From Clitoria ternatea (taxonomy: Eukaryota; Streptophyta; Magnoliopsida; Fabales; Fabaceae): a stretch of DNA of 64,000 nt. The position numbers were made by a program, and so were the translations under genes. Below are positions 11,703 to 22,622 of the stretch, one piece after another (position 1 is the first letter of the stretch; the number at the start of each line of letters is the position of its first letter). The notes beneath the pieces were generated by a model. It worked only from the letters and a program-made list of their open reading frames with translations. It ran no database searches and was not told where the DNA came from. The DNA is taken from positions 150,974,501 through 151,038,500 of the forward strand of contig CM075670.1 in NCBI GenBank assembly GCA_037962975.1, in the 5' to 3' direction.

Positions 11703-12462
11703 CAAAGGTCTAGTACGAAGAACATCAAAGCTTGCATTGAAATGGTGTTCCTTGAGTGCTTCAGAGCAAAAGACCTTCTGTTGGCATTTTTCTTTAAACT
11801 AAAACATGTAGAACATATAAGGTTGACCTTCTGAAAGCTTTGACACAAAAATTGATCTTCATCAGCTTTTCTAAAATACACAGAACAACTACATTGGCTT
11901 CTTCCCATGCAAGCTTGGGTTCTTGCACTGGTTTGTCTTCTTTCTCTTTTGATGATAAAAGTAGTTTATCCTGATTAGAACTTGGTTCAGAGCATCTTCA
12001 AAAAAAAATTTGATCTTTGTTTGATGTAAGCTTGGGAGTAACAATCTTGTTGCTTAAAAGGTTTTATATCTGATTGATGAAGCAAATATGTGTGCTAAGT
12101 TCAGAGTGTGTATACTCAGCAGTCAAAAAGTATAGACGAGTGCATTTGAATTAGACTCTTCTTGACCAAAGTTATAGGGTCAAACTTTTCTTGGGACGAG
12201 CTTATACGCAAGCTGTTTTTGATCCTAGACAGACTTGGCCTAAAATTACTTGCATGGATCAAAGCATACTTTCTAATTAGCGGACTCCCCTTTTCATTTG
12301 TAACTTGTGTATCCTGAAACACTTAATTTAACAGGTTAGGTAACACATATATAGACTTTATTCAATGTAAATGCTTTGATGTGTGTTATTAACAAATCTT
12401 AGGGTCTTGTAAATCATAATCGATAATTTGAAATCTTTTACAAACCAGACTTGGGTCTAACA
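11703..12462 (-). repeat. Element X (copia) 3' LTR, second part, with adjacent polypurine tract
   Basis: Continues 3880-4607 and ends TCTAACA at 12462, so the LTR starts TGTTAGACCC on the minus strand, typical of copia. Immediately outside (12463-12475) the minus strand reads AATAGGGGAAGAT, a good polypurine tract. This marks it as the 3' LTR of a minus-strand element whose interior continues to the right. The interior is interrupted at 12486 by Tekay element A and resumes at about 26145. Confidence 0.7.
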
Positions 12463-12485
12463 ATCTTCCCCTATTTATTGATAGT

Positions 12486-15400
12486 TGTGGCGTCCTTAAT
12501 CCTGTAATTAGGTTAATAATATTAATTATTTGAATAATGGAAATGGGAGTAAATTTTTTGCAGTTTTTAAAAATAAATGAAGGAAGAAAAGAACCACAAT
12601 TCAAACATTCAACAACTAACCTGGATCTATATAAAGACCCATCCCATATATGAAGATATGAGAAGGTAAGTAACTTAAGTCAACATTCCATCCCGATTAA
12701 TAATTTCATACTTATAATTCAATGAATATCAGAATGCGTATGTTAATTTACAAGTATGAATAGATCGGGAAAAGGGGGCAAGGATGCATGAATTAATGGT
12801 TAAAATATGTGGAGAAGACGTACATTTAGCTACATGAGAATGCATTGGCCCAATAATGTCAATTACCCTTCAAACCGGTGAAAATATGCATTAACAAGGC
12901 TGGGAACCAATTCAAGGAATACATGAATCGATTCCTAAGTTGTAGGAAATCATAACAGCATGCAATCAGGAAACAGAGCTTATGAATCGATTTCCATATT
13001 TGGTGAATCGATTCACTCATGAGGTTTTGCACAGATAAGGAAAAACAGGGCCTATGAATCGATTCACATGATCTTGAATTTTAGGCACAATAGAGACAGT
13101 GGCATTTATACCTGTTCGAATCGATTCATGACAGCAGTTTAGCAGACAGTGCCCCAAATTACTAGTTTTTCTAACTTCCAAATACCTTAACTTTTTCATA
13201 TGAATTCCAATGCCCACCAAACTTTGACACCAACTAATATATATTATTTGTGACGTGTGGCCACCGATCGCACTGAAACATTCCCAAAAATGAAGGACTT
13301 ATGCGCATAAATGCATTTAGTCCATTTTTGAGCATTTTTTATGCAACTCAAGGGTCTATTCTCAATGGAATTGACCCATTCCAATTTCTACAAGTCAGTA
13401 TTCATGTATATATGCTAGTGTAACCATCCTAAGCCATTAATTTTTCATAAAACTCATATTGACCCCTTGAGTTCCGTAAGTATGCCAAAAAAGATTCATA
13501 GAAAACACATCATGTTTATGTTTCTACATTCAATCCATATTCTAACACATGATATAGTTCAATGCTCATGCTTATTCTAATCCAAACACATACATGGTGC
13601 ATCAATGCCATTAACATGACCAACAAGTTCAATTATCAACAATCATCATGGATTACATTGGTCATACAAAATAATCACAAGTTCTTTCCAATGATCTTAA
13701 TGTATCAATCATCAATCTAGAGTAACTAACCTTCCATATCCAATCATCCAGATACATACAAAATACTATCTATGGTATGGCTACACAAAACAAAGTCATA
13801 GGTATACAAAAAGTCCCCAAGAGATGTGCAAGGCATCAAAATCAAAACCATTTCAGCCAAGGCATCCATACCAATCATTTCTTCACACCATACCTCATCT
13901 CTTAAAATGTCTACTCCATGGTCAAGCCCTAAACACAAAGGCTAAAAAAAGTAGACAACATGGAGAGTGAGTATGTTTTCTTAATGTTGAAAATCCAAAA
14001 ATTATGATAATATAGGTATGAATGTAAACTAACATCTTTTCCTATCAAGTAGTTTAATTAACAATGAAGCCAACCAATTTATTGTGAGGGAATCCCTAGT
14101 ACATGAGCAGCGGAAATACAAGGATTCCGTAGGATTTGCAAAGCGCCGTGTTTCAAAGAATAAGACAAACACACATAAAAAATTCGTTTTAGGATTACCT
14201 CTTGAAGAACACCGAAGCAGTCATAGCCTCGTCCTTTAGGAGTCCACACAAGCACTCCCACCAGAATCGCAACACTTGCCAACTGCTAGTTTGACGGCGT
14301 GTAGCTCTTGCAACTTTTACGAATTTGTGTCTCACTTTAGTGAACGGCCTATGAGCATCTTATGCTTTATTTATAGGCTTAGGTTTGACCTAATGTTGTT
14401 CTCTCTATAGAGTGGGCTCCTTACTCATTCTAAATTAGTTAGGCCCAATAGCTTTATTTTAGTTCAACTAAAATAAAACAAAACATTTTCTGATGGGCTT
14501 ACTCTATGTGTGTTACCCTATAGGTAAAATACTCGGTCATATTAATAATAAATTATTTTATTATTAATATAAAATAAGAGCGGTATCTAGCAATGCATCA
14601 TTATGTCTGAATATTATTTAATATCAACATAACCTATAAGTGATAATTATTTAATATGTTTGTTCCTTTTGTCACGATATCCTAATTGGGCCCAATGCAT
14701 GGTCGCGTCATCCTTGTATGGCCTAATTTATTTTACTTGATACCGGAGTAGACTTGATCCAAATAAATATCTAATATTTATTCTTTCTAGCATGGCCATG
14801 TGTTTTCTTAGTCTTACTCCATCAATTGGCCTATAGATATCACTCTTGTCACATAGGAGAGACAAATCCCATCTACATCACTCACATCCCTCTACATAAT
14901 TTGTTCATTGCCTAATCACAACCTTTATAGTCCTTTTGTTACAGAAGACGTTTAATTGTATTAAAATAATAAACTCCTCATGTTGGAATTATAGTGACTT
15001 CAGGTCGAAGGACTACATATACCATTATCACATTGAGATTCGTTTATGACATTCATGTAACGATCCATGCAACGTTCTCATGGTGGGTCTGTCCAGTACA
15101 TCATTACTCTTAATGTGTACCTATGTGAAGACTTGATATCATCTATATCTATGATCTGTGAGATCAGGTCATCAATAGATTCACACACTAGTCTCAATGT
15201 ATTTACATGTCCCCATGTAAATACTTGACTAGGGACATTTTAGGAATAACTTTCATATGACTTATTACTTCAAGGACAAATACGTTTTAAAACAATTTTA
15301 AACTAAAATACTTATTTTATTGATAAGCAGAAAAATGATACAGATGAAAAAGCATAAAAGCTCATAATGCATACACCGACATTTATAAAATCCTTTGAAC

Positions 15401-17678
15401 GCACATGTTGATATATATGACTATGGCGAGTCCATCATCAAGGACATATCAAATAAGACTATATCATCAATTCATGATTTCATCACATCCATTGTCACAA
15501 TTCATGAAATTCATAAGGGTTCACACAAATCAACAACACAAGTATAGTTAGTGACCAAAAGTGGATTTCACATATATATGTCACAACATTCTCAATAGGG
15601 TATCCCTTTCTCAATTTTCCGCTTCACTTAAATGCCATGTCCCTATGGCTAATGCATGTCGTGTTTAGGAATGCATATGCAACAGATCCGATTTTAATTT
15701 CACCAAGTGATCGTAACCACTATATCTCATTTTGGTTTTCCACCACTCAATAGGATACTCCCATTTTCATAACCTCACAAGGTATTCTTCGTGACCGCAA
15801 CCACGTTTGTTTCAATTCACATTGGTTTCCTGCCACGCAGGAGGCACTCCCTTCATAGTCCCGCAAGACCAATTTCATTTAAGGTACTAAGTGATCGCAA
15901 TCACTATAATCATTCATATTCTAGTCTCATAAGACTTTTAGTGTGTGATCGCAACCACATTCAAATGAAATGTTATACATGCTATGAATGCAATAATGCT
16001 CATGCTAGCCCTAGCCTCACAAGGAATATCTCACCCTTTCGATTTAGGGGTATAATTCACATTCAATGTCATAGTTAGTAACACACAATCATATATCATT
16101 CTCCAAGGCACACCATTCACAATACTAAAGGGGTACTCTAGCCAAGTATTTCATATAATTATCAATCCACACATGGAAAGTAAATAGCATATCATCATCA
16201 CACTCTACAATTCATAATCTTATCAAAATATTATTCCACAATCAATCATCACAAGATTTCAATCTCTAGTTCATGTCATATACATGAGGTACTTCAACCA
16301 TTCAAGGAAGAACATGTAAATAGGCATCAATACATATATTATCATTACACAAGGTATCATACATTTAGAAAATACACTCCTATCCTATCTTAAAAGAAGT
16401 ACTCTTCCGGGTTTAATGATCCCACTTCACAAGAGCATTATCAAGTCCTATATTGAATACACATAGGACTCCGTCAAACAATCATTCAACAACATCATCA
16501 ATTCCTTGAATATTACTAATGCATACATCTATATGAGTTCTATTGTATCTTAGATTGTAATAGTTTTTATTTCCCTTTTTCCTTAGGTTTTGGGAATTCC
16601 TTCCTTTAGACTAAAACTCATTATAATTAAAAGCAACCACTCATTCAATTTGGTTACTCCCTCATGCAAATTTCTCACCCCATACCTTAAGTGGGTTTCT
16701 CATTTATGGCTTCCAACCACCACTATAAATAATCTTTTATGGCAATTTCTTATCATTAATAACATTCCCATCATCATTAAATGCCTATCCCATCCACATT
16801 ACATATTTCCCCCAAAATCAAATATTAGGATTTTATTAGGAACTCAATAAACATAATTAATGCATATGATTCATCACCTTCCAACCCATATTTTCGTGTA
16901 CCCCTTCCTATGCCCATAAAAGTTCATATTTATTTCTCTTCTCCTTAAGGTTTATGCATTTAATGGTTCCATTCAATACTCATGTGCACCAAAACACTCT
17001 CCCAACCACTACAACCCATAACCTAGGGCTTTAGCTCATTAAAATTGGTGAGAGACATACCTCAAACCAAGAAAAGAGCGTGGGTATCAAGGGAGGAAGG
17101 ATGAGCATGAAAATGGAAGAAAAGAGGGAAAAACTTTAAGCCACCATGGTCTTCTTCTTGCACAATGAAAAAGGAAATTGAAGGGGAGAAGAGGCACCAA
17201 TTTGTTCAAGCTTTAGGAAGTATAAGAGATGAAGAAGATAAGTGGGAGAATAGGGAGAAAAGAGAGTGAAATGTGTTTGCCTCTGGAGGAGAAAGACAGC
17301 GTGAATTTTAGTGAGGAGAATGGAGTTTTTTGTTTTATGTTTTTAACCCTTCACTTAAGTTTCTCTGTTTTACAACAAACAGGATCTCTGTTCGGGCTTA
17401 ATACTTATTCCAAAAATTATTCCGAATATATATTCAGATTCCCAATAATATTCTTAACAACCCTGACCAATGGCATCTCAATTAGAGATAATTAGTCCGA
17501 CCACCATATTTTAACTATGTATTTATTTTAGCACACCGAGCTTAGTAAATTATGAAAAATCATGATAAATCATAATTAATTTATTTCCCTACTTTTGGGA
17601 CATTAATCTTTCCATATATAATTATTTGTCATTTATTCCCTTTAATTAAATTATTTTTATAAAAATTGGGATGTTACA
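12486..17678 (-). repeat. 3' LTR of Tekay element A
   Basis: Starts TGTGGCGTCC and ends ATGTTACA in plus orientation. It is interrupted by the solo copia LTR 14083-15381; without that and one duplication its length is about 3.9 kb. Five TGAATCGATTCA-like palindromes lie at 12923-13130. At 15700-15960 there are imperfect repeats built of GATCGCAACCAC, TTGGTTTCC, CCACGCAGG and CCCGCAAGACC. No gene is visible in it. Confidence 0.85.
14083..15381 (-). mobile_element. Solo LTR of a copia-like element, copy 1
   Basis: 1299 bp with TGTGAGGG and CCGACA ends, flanked by a perfect TTTAT duplication (14078-14082 and 15382-15386). It lies inside the 3' LTR of Tekay A, whose sequence rejoins cleanly across it. 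On the minus strand the LTR starts TGTCGGTGTATGC and contains a TATAAATA box near 14370, which supports that orientation. No internal domain is present, so it is a solo LTR left by LTR-LTR recombination. Copy 2 lies at 46928-48242. Confidence 0.85.
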
Positions 17679-17928
17679 ATTCACCCCACCTAAAAGAAAT
17701 TTTGTCCTCAAAATTTGACATACCAGATTCAAATATATAAGGGTACCGTCTTCGCATGTCATCCTCACGCTCCCAAGTATAAGTATATTCATTTCTATAC
17801 CTCCAAGCTACTTGCACGAGTGGAACCAACTTGTTCCATAATCTCTTGGCAGAACGCCCAACAATCTTAGCAGTGATAGGAAGGACAATCAAATCATCCC
17901 TGACTTCCACATCATCAACACTGAGCAC
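17674..17928 (-). pseudogene. Tekay A chromodomain (end of pol)
   Basis: The translation contains a chromodomain-like core, VQVAWRYRNEYTYTWERED, then MRRRYPYIFES. The upstream link LPITAKIVGRSAKRLWNK matches the usual integrase-chromodomain linker, and the stretch connects through the short gap at 17929-17949 to the integrase C terminus. The stop codon TAA lies within the first bases of the 3' LTR, and the polypurine tract (AGGTGGGGTGAA, 17680-17691) is read as the last codons, so coding and priming signals overlap. Locally open, but part of a broken gag-pol. Confidence 0.8.
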
Positions 17929-17949
17929 ATGTAAGGGGTCAGGTATATA

Positions 17950-19035
17950 CTATCTTAAGTGAGAAACGTGGAATACATTATGGAGATTCGCTAAGTGAGG
18001 AGGTAAGGCAATGCGATAAGCAACTTCACCAATCCGCTCAAGAATCTCATAGGGACCAATAAATCTAGGACTTAATTTTATACTTTTTAAAGCCCTACTG
18101 ATACCCTTGTCTTGAGAAACTTGTAAAAATACATGATCGCCAACTTGAAACTCAAGTGGCTTTCTTCTTTTGTCATAATAGCTCTTCTGTCGGTCCTGAG
18201 CGATTTTCATCTTCTCTTGGATCATCTTAATTTGTTCAGTGGTCTCCTTAACAATCTCAGGCCCTAAGGCCAAATTCTCACCAACTTCAAGCCAACATAA
18301 GGGAGTCCGACACTTCCTTCTGTACAACACCTCATATGGTGCCATACCAATACTAGAATGAAAGTTGTTATTGTAAGTAAATTTGATCAGAGGCAAATAT
18401 TTTTCCCATGAACCACCATGCTCCAGAACACAAGCACGTAACAAGTCCTTAAGACTCTGAATAGTCCTCTCGGATTATCCATCCATTTGAGGATGATACG
18501 CCGAGCTCAACTTCAATTTAGAACCCATCGCCTCATGCAAGCTCCCCTAAAATTGGGAAGTAAAACATGGGTCTCGATCGGAGACAATACTAGAGGGTAC
18601 ACCATGCAATCTCACAATCTCCTTAATGTATAGCTGTGTAAAATTCTACAAGGAACTCTTCATGCTAATTGGAAAAAAATATGCACTCTTTGTCAAGTGA
18701 TCCACAATCACCCAAATTCCATTGTAGTTAGATCTTGTCTTTGGCAGACTGGACATAAAGTCCATAGCAATGGCATCCCACTTCTAAATGGGGATATCAA
18801 GTGGTCTCAAGGTACCAAAAGGACTCTGATGCTTTATCTTCACCTTCTGACAAATAAGGCACGAAGCCACAAAACTAGCAATGCCACGCTTCATTCTGAG
18901 CCACCAGAAATTCTTCTTTACATCTTGGTACATCTTGGTCATACCAGGGTAGATACTAAAAGTGCTTTTGTGAGCCTCTTCAAGTACCGAGCTCCTCAAA
19001 TCACCAAAGGAAGGCACATATACATGACCTTTCAC
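17950..19035 (-). pseudogene. Tekay A integrase, broken
   Basis: Two open pieces show integrase, the enzyme that joins element cDNA to the host chromosome. Piece 18784-19035 has the zinc-binding region, with CLICQKVK, and YPGMTKMY where HPGMTKMY is usual, so one zinc-binding histidine seems lost. Piece 17950-18444 has the core and C-terminal part: GMAPYEVLYRRKCRTPLCW, the QVGDHVFL motif and the end HNVFHVSHLR. The DDE core between the pieces (18445-18783) holds stops. Not functional. Confidence 0.85.
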
Positions 19036-19410
19036 TCACCATAAGCTATTAACGTCTTGTATAAGGAATAGATTTTTCTCATCCTCTTAGGATTTCTTCA
19101 TCTCATGTAGATACTCATCATCCATTTTTTCCTCTTCACAAGATCTAGAAATTCATTACATATCTTTTGAGTAACAAAACATAATTTCTTGGAGGATTAA
19201 ATTTCGGTCCCAACGTTTAAATTCTGAAATTCCTCAATCAATTTAAATTCCTTGACCATCATGGCGGACACATGAAGGACTTCCTACTAAGAGTATCCGC
19301 AACCACATTAGCCTTTCCCGGATGATACTTCAATTCAAAATCATAGTCTTTCAGGAACTCCATCCATCTCCTTTGACGTATATTCAATTTCTTCTAATCA
19401 AAGAGGTATT

Positions 19411-19752
19411 TCAAACTTTTTTGATCACTAAAGACCACAAACCTCGAACATAGAGATAATGATGCCAAATCTTCAAAGAAAATACGACCGTCGCAAACTC
19501 CAAGTTATGAGTGGGGTAATTAACTTCATGAGGTCTCAACTGACATGAAGCATAAGCTATAACATGTTCCTTCTGCATCAAAACACATCCAAGAACATGC
19601 TTGGAAGCATTACAATACACCACAAAATCTTCCTGTAAATTAGGCAATGCCAAAATAGGCGCAGAAGTAAGTCTCATTTTTAATTCTTTGAACCCTTTCT
19701 CACATTCAACATTCCACACAAAAGGTTGGTTCTTTCTAGTTAACTTTCTCAA
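19411..19752 (-). pseudogene. Tekay A RNase H, fragment
   Basis: The frame has QPFVWNVECEKGFKELKMRL and then VVYCNASKHVLGCVLMQ, the usual start of Ty3 RNase H (the normal catalytic D of DAS reads N here), followed by VIAYASCQLRPHEVNYPTHN and a KIWHHYLYV block. RNase H degrades RNA in the cDNA hybrid. It follows RT at 19818-20690 with a break between. Loss of the catalytic Asp and nearby stops make it inactive. Confidence 0.8.
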
Positions 19753-19817
19753 AGGTCTAGCAAGACGAGAAAAACCTTCAATAAATCTCCTGTAGTAACT
19801 GGCAAGACTAAGAAAAC

Positions 19818-20690
19818 TTAAATCTCAGTAACAGATGTAGGCTTGGGCCATGCCATAATAGCCTTAACTTTAGAAGGATCAACAGAAACACCTTCTTTGG
19901 ATATTTCATGTCCAAGAAATTGGACACTTGCTAACCAGAATTCACATTTAGAGAGCTTAGCATACAACTGGTTCTCCCTTAGAATGTTTAATACAAGTCT
20001 CAAGTGTTCTTCATGTTCTTCGTGGCTCTTGGAATATACCAAGATATCAGCAATGAACACCACCACGAAGCGATCAAGGTAATCATGAAAGATATGGTTC
20101 ATGTAGTCCATGAACATAGCTGAAGTATTAGTCACTCTGAATGGCATCACAACATATTCATAATGGCCATATTGCGTTCTAAAAGTAGTTTTCGAAAGGT
20201 CTTCGATCTTCAACCGAATTTGATGATAACCAGAACGAAAATCAATTTTTGAAAACACCACGGTACCTCTCAGTTGGTCTAACAGATCATCAATACGAGG
20301 AAAGGGATATCTATTCTTTATCGTCATTTTATTTAATTGGCGGTAATCAACATATAACCGTATGGTTCCATCCTTCTTCTTTACCAACAACACAGGAGCT
20401 CCCCAAGGTGATACACTGGGTCGAATAAATTCTTTCTTAAGTAGCTCCTCAACTTGCTTTTTAAGTTCAGTTAACTCTATAAGAGACATCCTATAAGGAG
20501 CGATAGAAGTAGGTTCCACACTGGGAATGAGATCAATAGCAAATTCAACCTCTCGTGGAGGTGGCAAACCAGTTACCTCTTTGAGAAACACATCTAAAAA
20601 CTCTGATACCATTGGAATATTAAAGGGATCGAGACCATTAGCCCCATCAGCAAGAGATAATAGTATGCAAAGTTGAGTCATACCTTGCAT
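19818..20690 (-). pseudogene. Tekay A reverse transcriptase, catalytic residue changed
   Basis: The 290-codon open stretch covers most RT motifs: PYRMSLIELTELKKQ, PWGAPVLLVKKKDG, YVDYRQLNKMT, FSKIDFRSGYHQIR, then the palm motif FIADILVYS. In Ty3/gypsy RT this motif is FIDDILVYS, so the first of the two catalytic Asp residues is Ala (GCT for GAT). It then shows SKCEFWLASVQFLGHEIS. The domain is otherwise well kept, but one of its two metal-binding Asp residues is lost and the surrounding polyprotein is broken. Confidence 0.88.
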
Positions 20691-20840
20691 ATCGAACCTC
20701 CCAACAATTAAAGAAGGGAAGATAACAATTCATTGTTGACAGTCAACCAAGACTTTATTGGCGAATAGCCAATCCATGCCAAGAATGATCTTCAAGCCTC
20801 TCATAGGTAGAAAACTAAAAGAAGTAACAAATTTTCTCCC

Positions 20841-21047
20841 TTATAAGAGCATGTCAACATCGTCACAATGGTTAACTAATCTAAGATAAGTACCGATTGG
20901 GGTAGAAACCACAAGAGCATTTTTCATTAAGTTCACCGGCAATCTCAATCGCCACACACAATCCTCGGATATTAAAGAATGGGTCACACCCGAATCATAA
21001 ATAACATGCACAAAATTTCCGAGTATTTCACACTTACTTTCAACCAA
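20841..21047 (-). pseudogene. Tekay A aspartic protease, fragment
   Basis: The frame shows VIYDSGVTHSLIS, with the retropepsin Asp in DSG, preceded by the usual strand. It lies between the zinc-knuckle region of Gag and RT, as expected. Stops bound it on both sides, so the protease is broken. Confidence 0.75.
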
Positions 21048-21068
21048 GTTGCCAGCTTGTGTTGCTTC

Positions 21069-22274
21069 CTAGTCGGTCACAGCAAACACTCTTCTAGGAG
21101 TTTGTTGGTGATTCCCACCATTCCCATCACCGTTTTCATTGCCATTTTGAGTACCATTGTCTTTGCCATGGCCAGTACCATGTCTTCCACCATTAAAGCC
21201 ACCACGGCCACTATTTCGGCCACCATTGTATCCATTACCGTGTCCCCGACCACCATTGTGGCCTTCGTGGTTCATATGAGTGGAAGCAATAGCACGGTTA
21301 GGAGTATCAACTTGCATAGGAGCTCGCCTTGTAAGCAAAGGACATGTAGGATGAATATGTCCCACTTGATCACAATTAAAGCAAATCACATTATCACGGT
21401 GAACACAGTCACGAACATAATGAGGTCCACCACACCTATTACATTTCGGCCCATTGGCATTTGCATTGCCCCGGCCAAAGGTGTTACCATGACCACTGCC
21501 CCTAGTTTGGGCATTAGAGTGAGCACCCATTTGGAAACGTCCCCTCTTGAAACTTCAATGCTTCTTGAACTTAGAAGATTGACCCTTCAACTTAGAGTCA
21601 AATTTAGAATGGTGAGGTGGTGCATGCTTTTCATAAATGCGGCACTTATTCACAAGTACTGTGAAGCTTCAAATCTCTTGATGACATATTTCCCTTTGAA
21701 TATCAGGGCGTAGACCATTTTTGAATTTCTCACACTTTGAGGCTTCAGTTCCCTCTTGCTGATATAGAGGGTAAAATTCACATAACTCTTTAAATTTGGA
21801 CGCATATTCTTCCACATTCATGGTGCCTTGCTTAAGTTCCATGAACTCAAGCTTCTTCTTGCTCTTATAACTTTCAGGCACATACTTCCTCATAAGTTCA
21901 AGCTTGAAATTTTCCCAAGTCAAGGGAATAGCAGCAGCAATCATTCTACTCTTGGTGAGTCTTCACCAAGTCTCAACTTCATCGCTCATCATAAAAACAA
22001 CATACTCCACTTTCTGGAGCTCAGTGTATTCGACGGTGTCGAAGATCCTCTCAACATCTCGGATCCAAACATAGGCTTGCTCATGCCTAAATCCTTCATG
22101 AAATTCAGTGGGCTTCCACTTCAAGAACTTGTCAAGGCCTTGGGTACCTTGAGTAGCAGGAGTAGCTTGCCTTTCCGCTTCTTATCTATCCTGGTTTTGC
22201 GACTCAAAAAGGTCGGCAAAAGGATTCAAAGCTCTAGCTATAGCGTCATCATTATCTTGACGACGACGAGCCAT
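21069..22274 (-). pseudogene. Tekay A gag, with nonsense mutations
   Basis: The likely start at 22274 gives MARRRQDNDDAIARA, a typical Tekay Gag N terminus; a TAA stop follows within about 30 codons. Further on come WKPTEFHEGF, then the capsid block at 21669-21944 (MIAAAIPLTWENFKLELMRK, MELKQGTMNVEEYASKFKEL) and a basic, glycine- and asparagine-rich C terminus at 21069-21530. That part holds two zinc knuckles, CNRCGGPHYVRDC and CFNCDQVGHIHPTC, which bind element RNA in particles. Several stops and a frame change make it non-functional. Confidence 0.85.
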
Positions 22275-22600
22275 CACAGGATCTATAACCATAACATTAA
22301 ATTCAACCAACATCATTGAGATAGTTCATAAACATGCCTTTAATCTCATACTATACTAATTCATCATATAAATAATCTATGGCCCTCTATCATGGAGTCC
22401 AACATCAATCAATTGACATTAAAGCTTATGTAAGGCATTTCATCATAGTATAATATCATGAGCATTCATATATTCATAAGAATTCATCATTGAGAGAGAA
22501 TAGTGTGAAGAAAGCTTGGTCAGACTTATATAAATCAAGTATTAATCACTATTAATCCATACAAGATCAAGCATCAATGACAATGATTCACTAAATACAT

Positions 22601-22617
22601 GTCATGCTCTGATACAA
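22601..22617 (-). promoter_or_regulatory. Tekay A primer-binding site, tRNA-iMet type
   Basis: The minus strand reads TTGTATCAGAGCATGAC five bases inside the 5' LTR. The consensus for initiator tRNA-Met priming is TGGTATCAGAGC, so one base of the core differs. Confidence 0.75.
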
Positions 22618-22622
22618 CCCAA

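Noticed and set aside
15791..16078. 95-codon plus-strand frame in the Tekay LTR
   Set aside because: Falls in LTR-internal repeats; similar repeats in the other LTRs are not open.
20979..21713. 244-codon plus-strand frame
   Set aside because: Antisense shadow of Tekay gag (low-complexity zinc-knuckle region).
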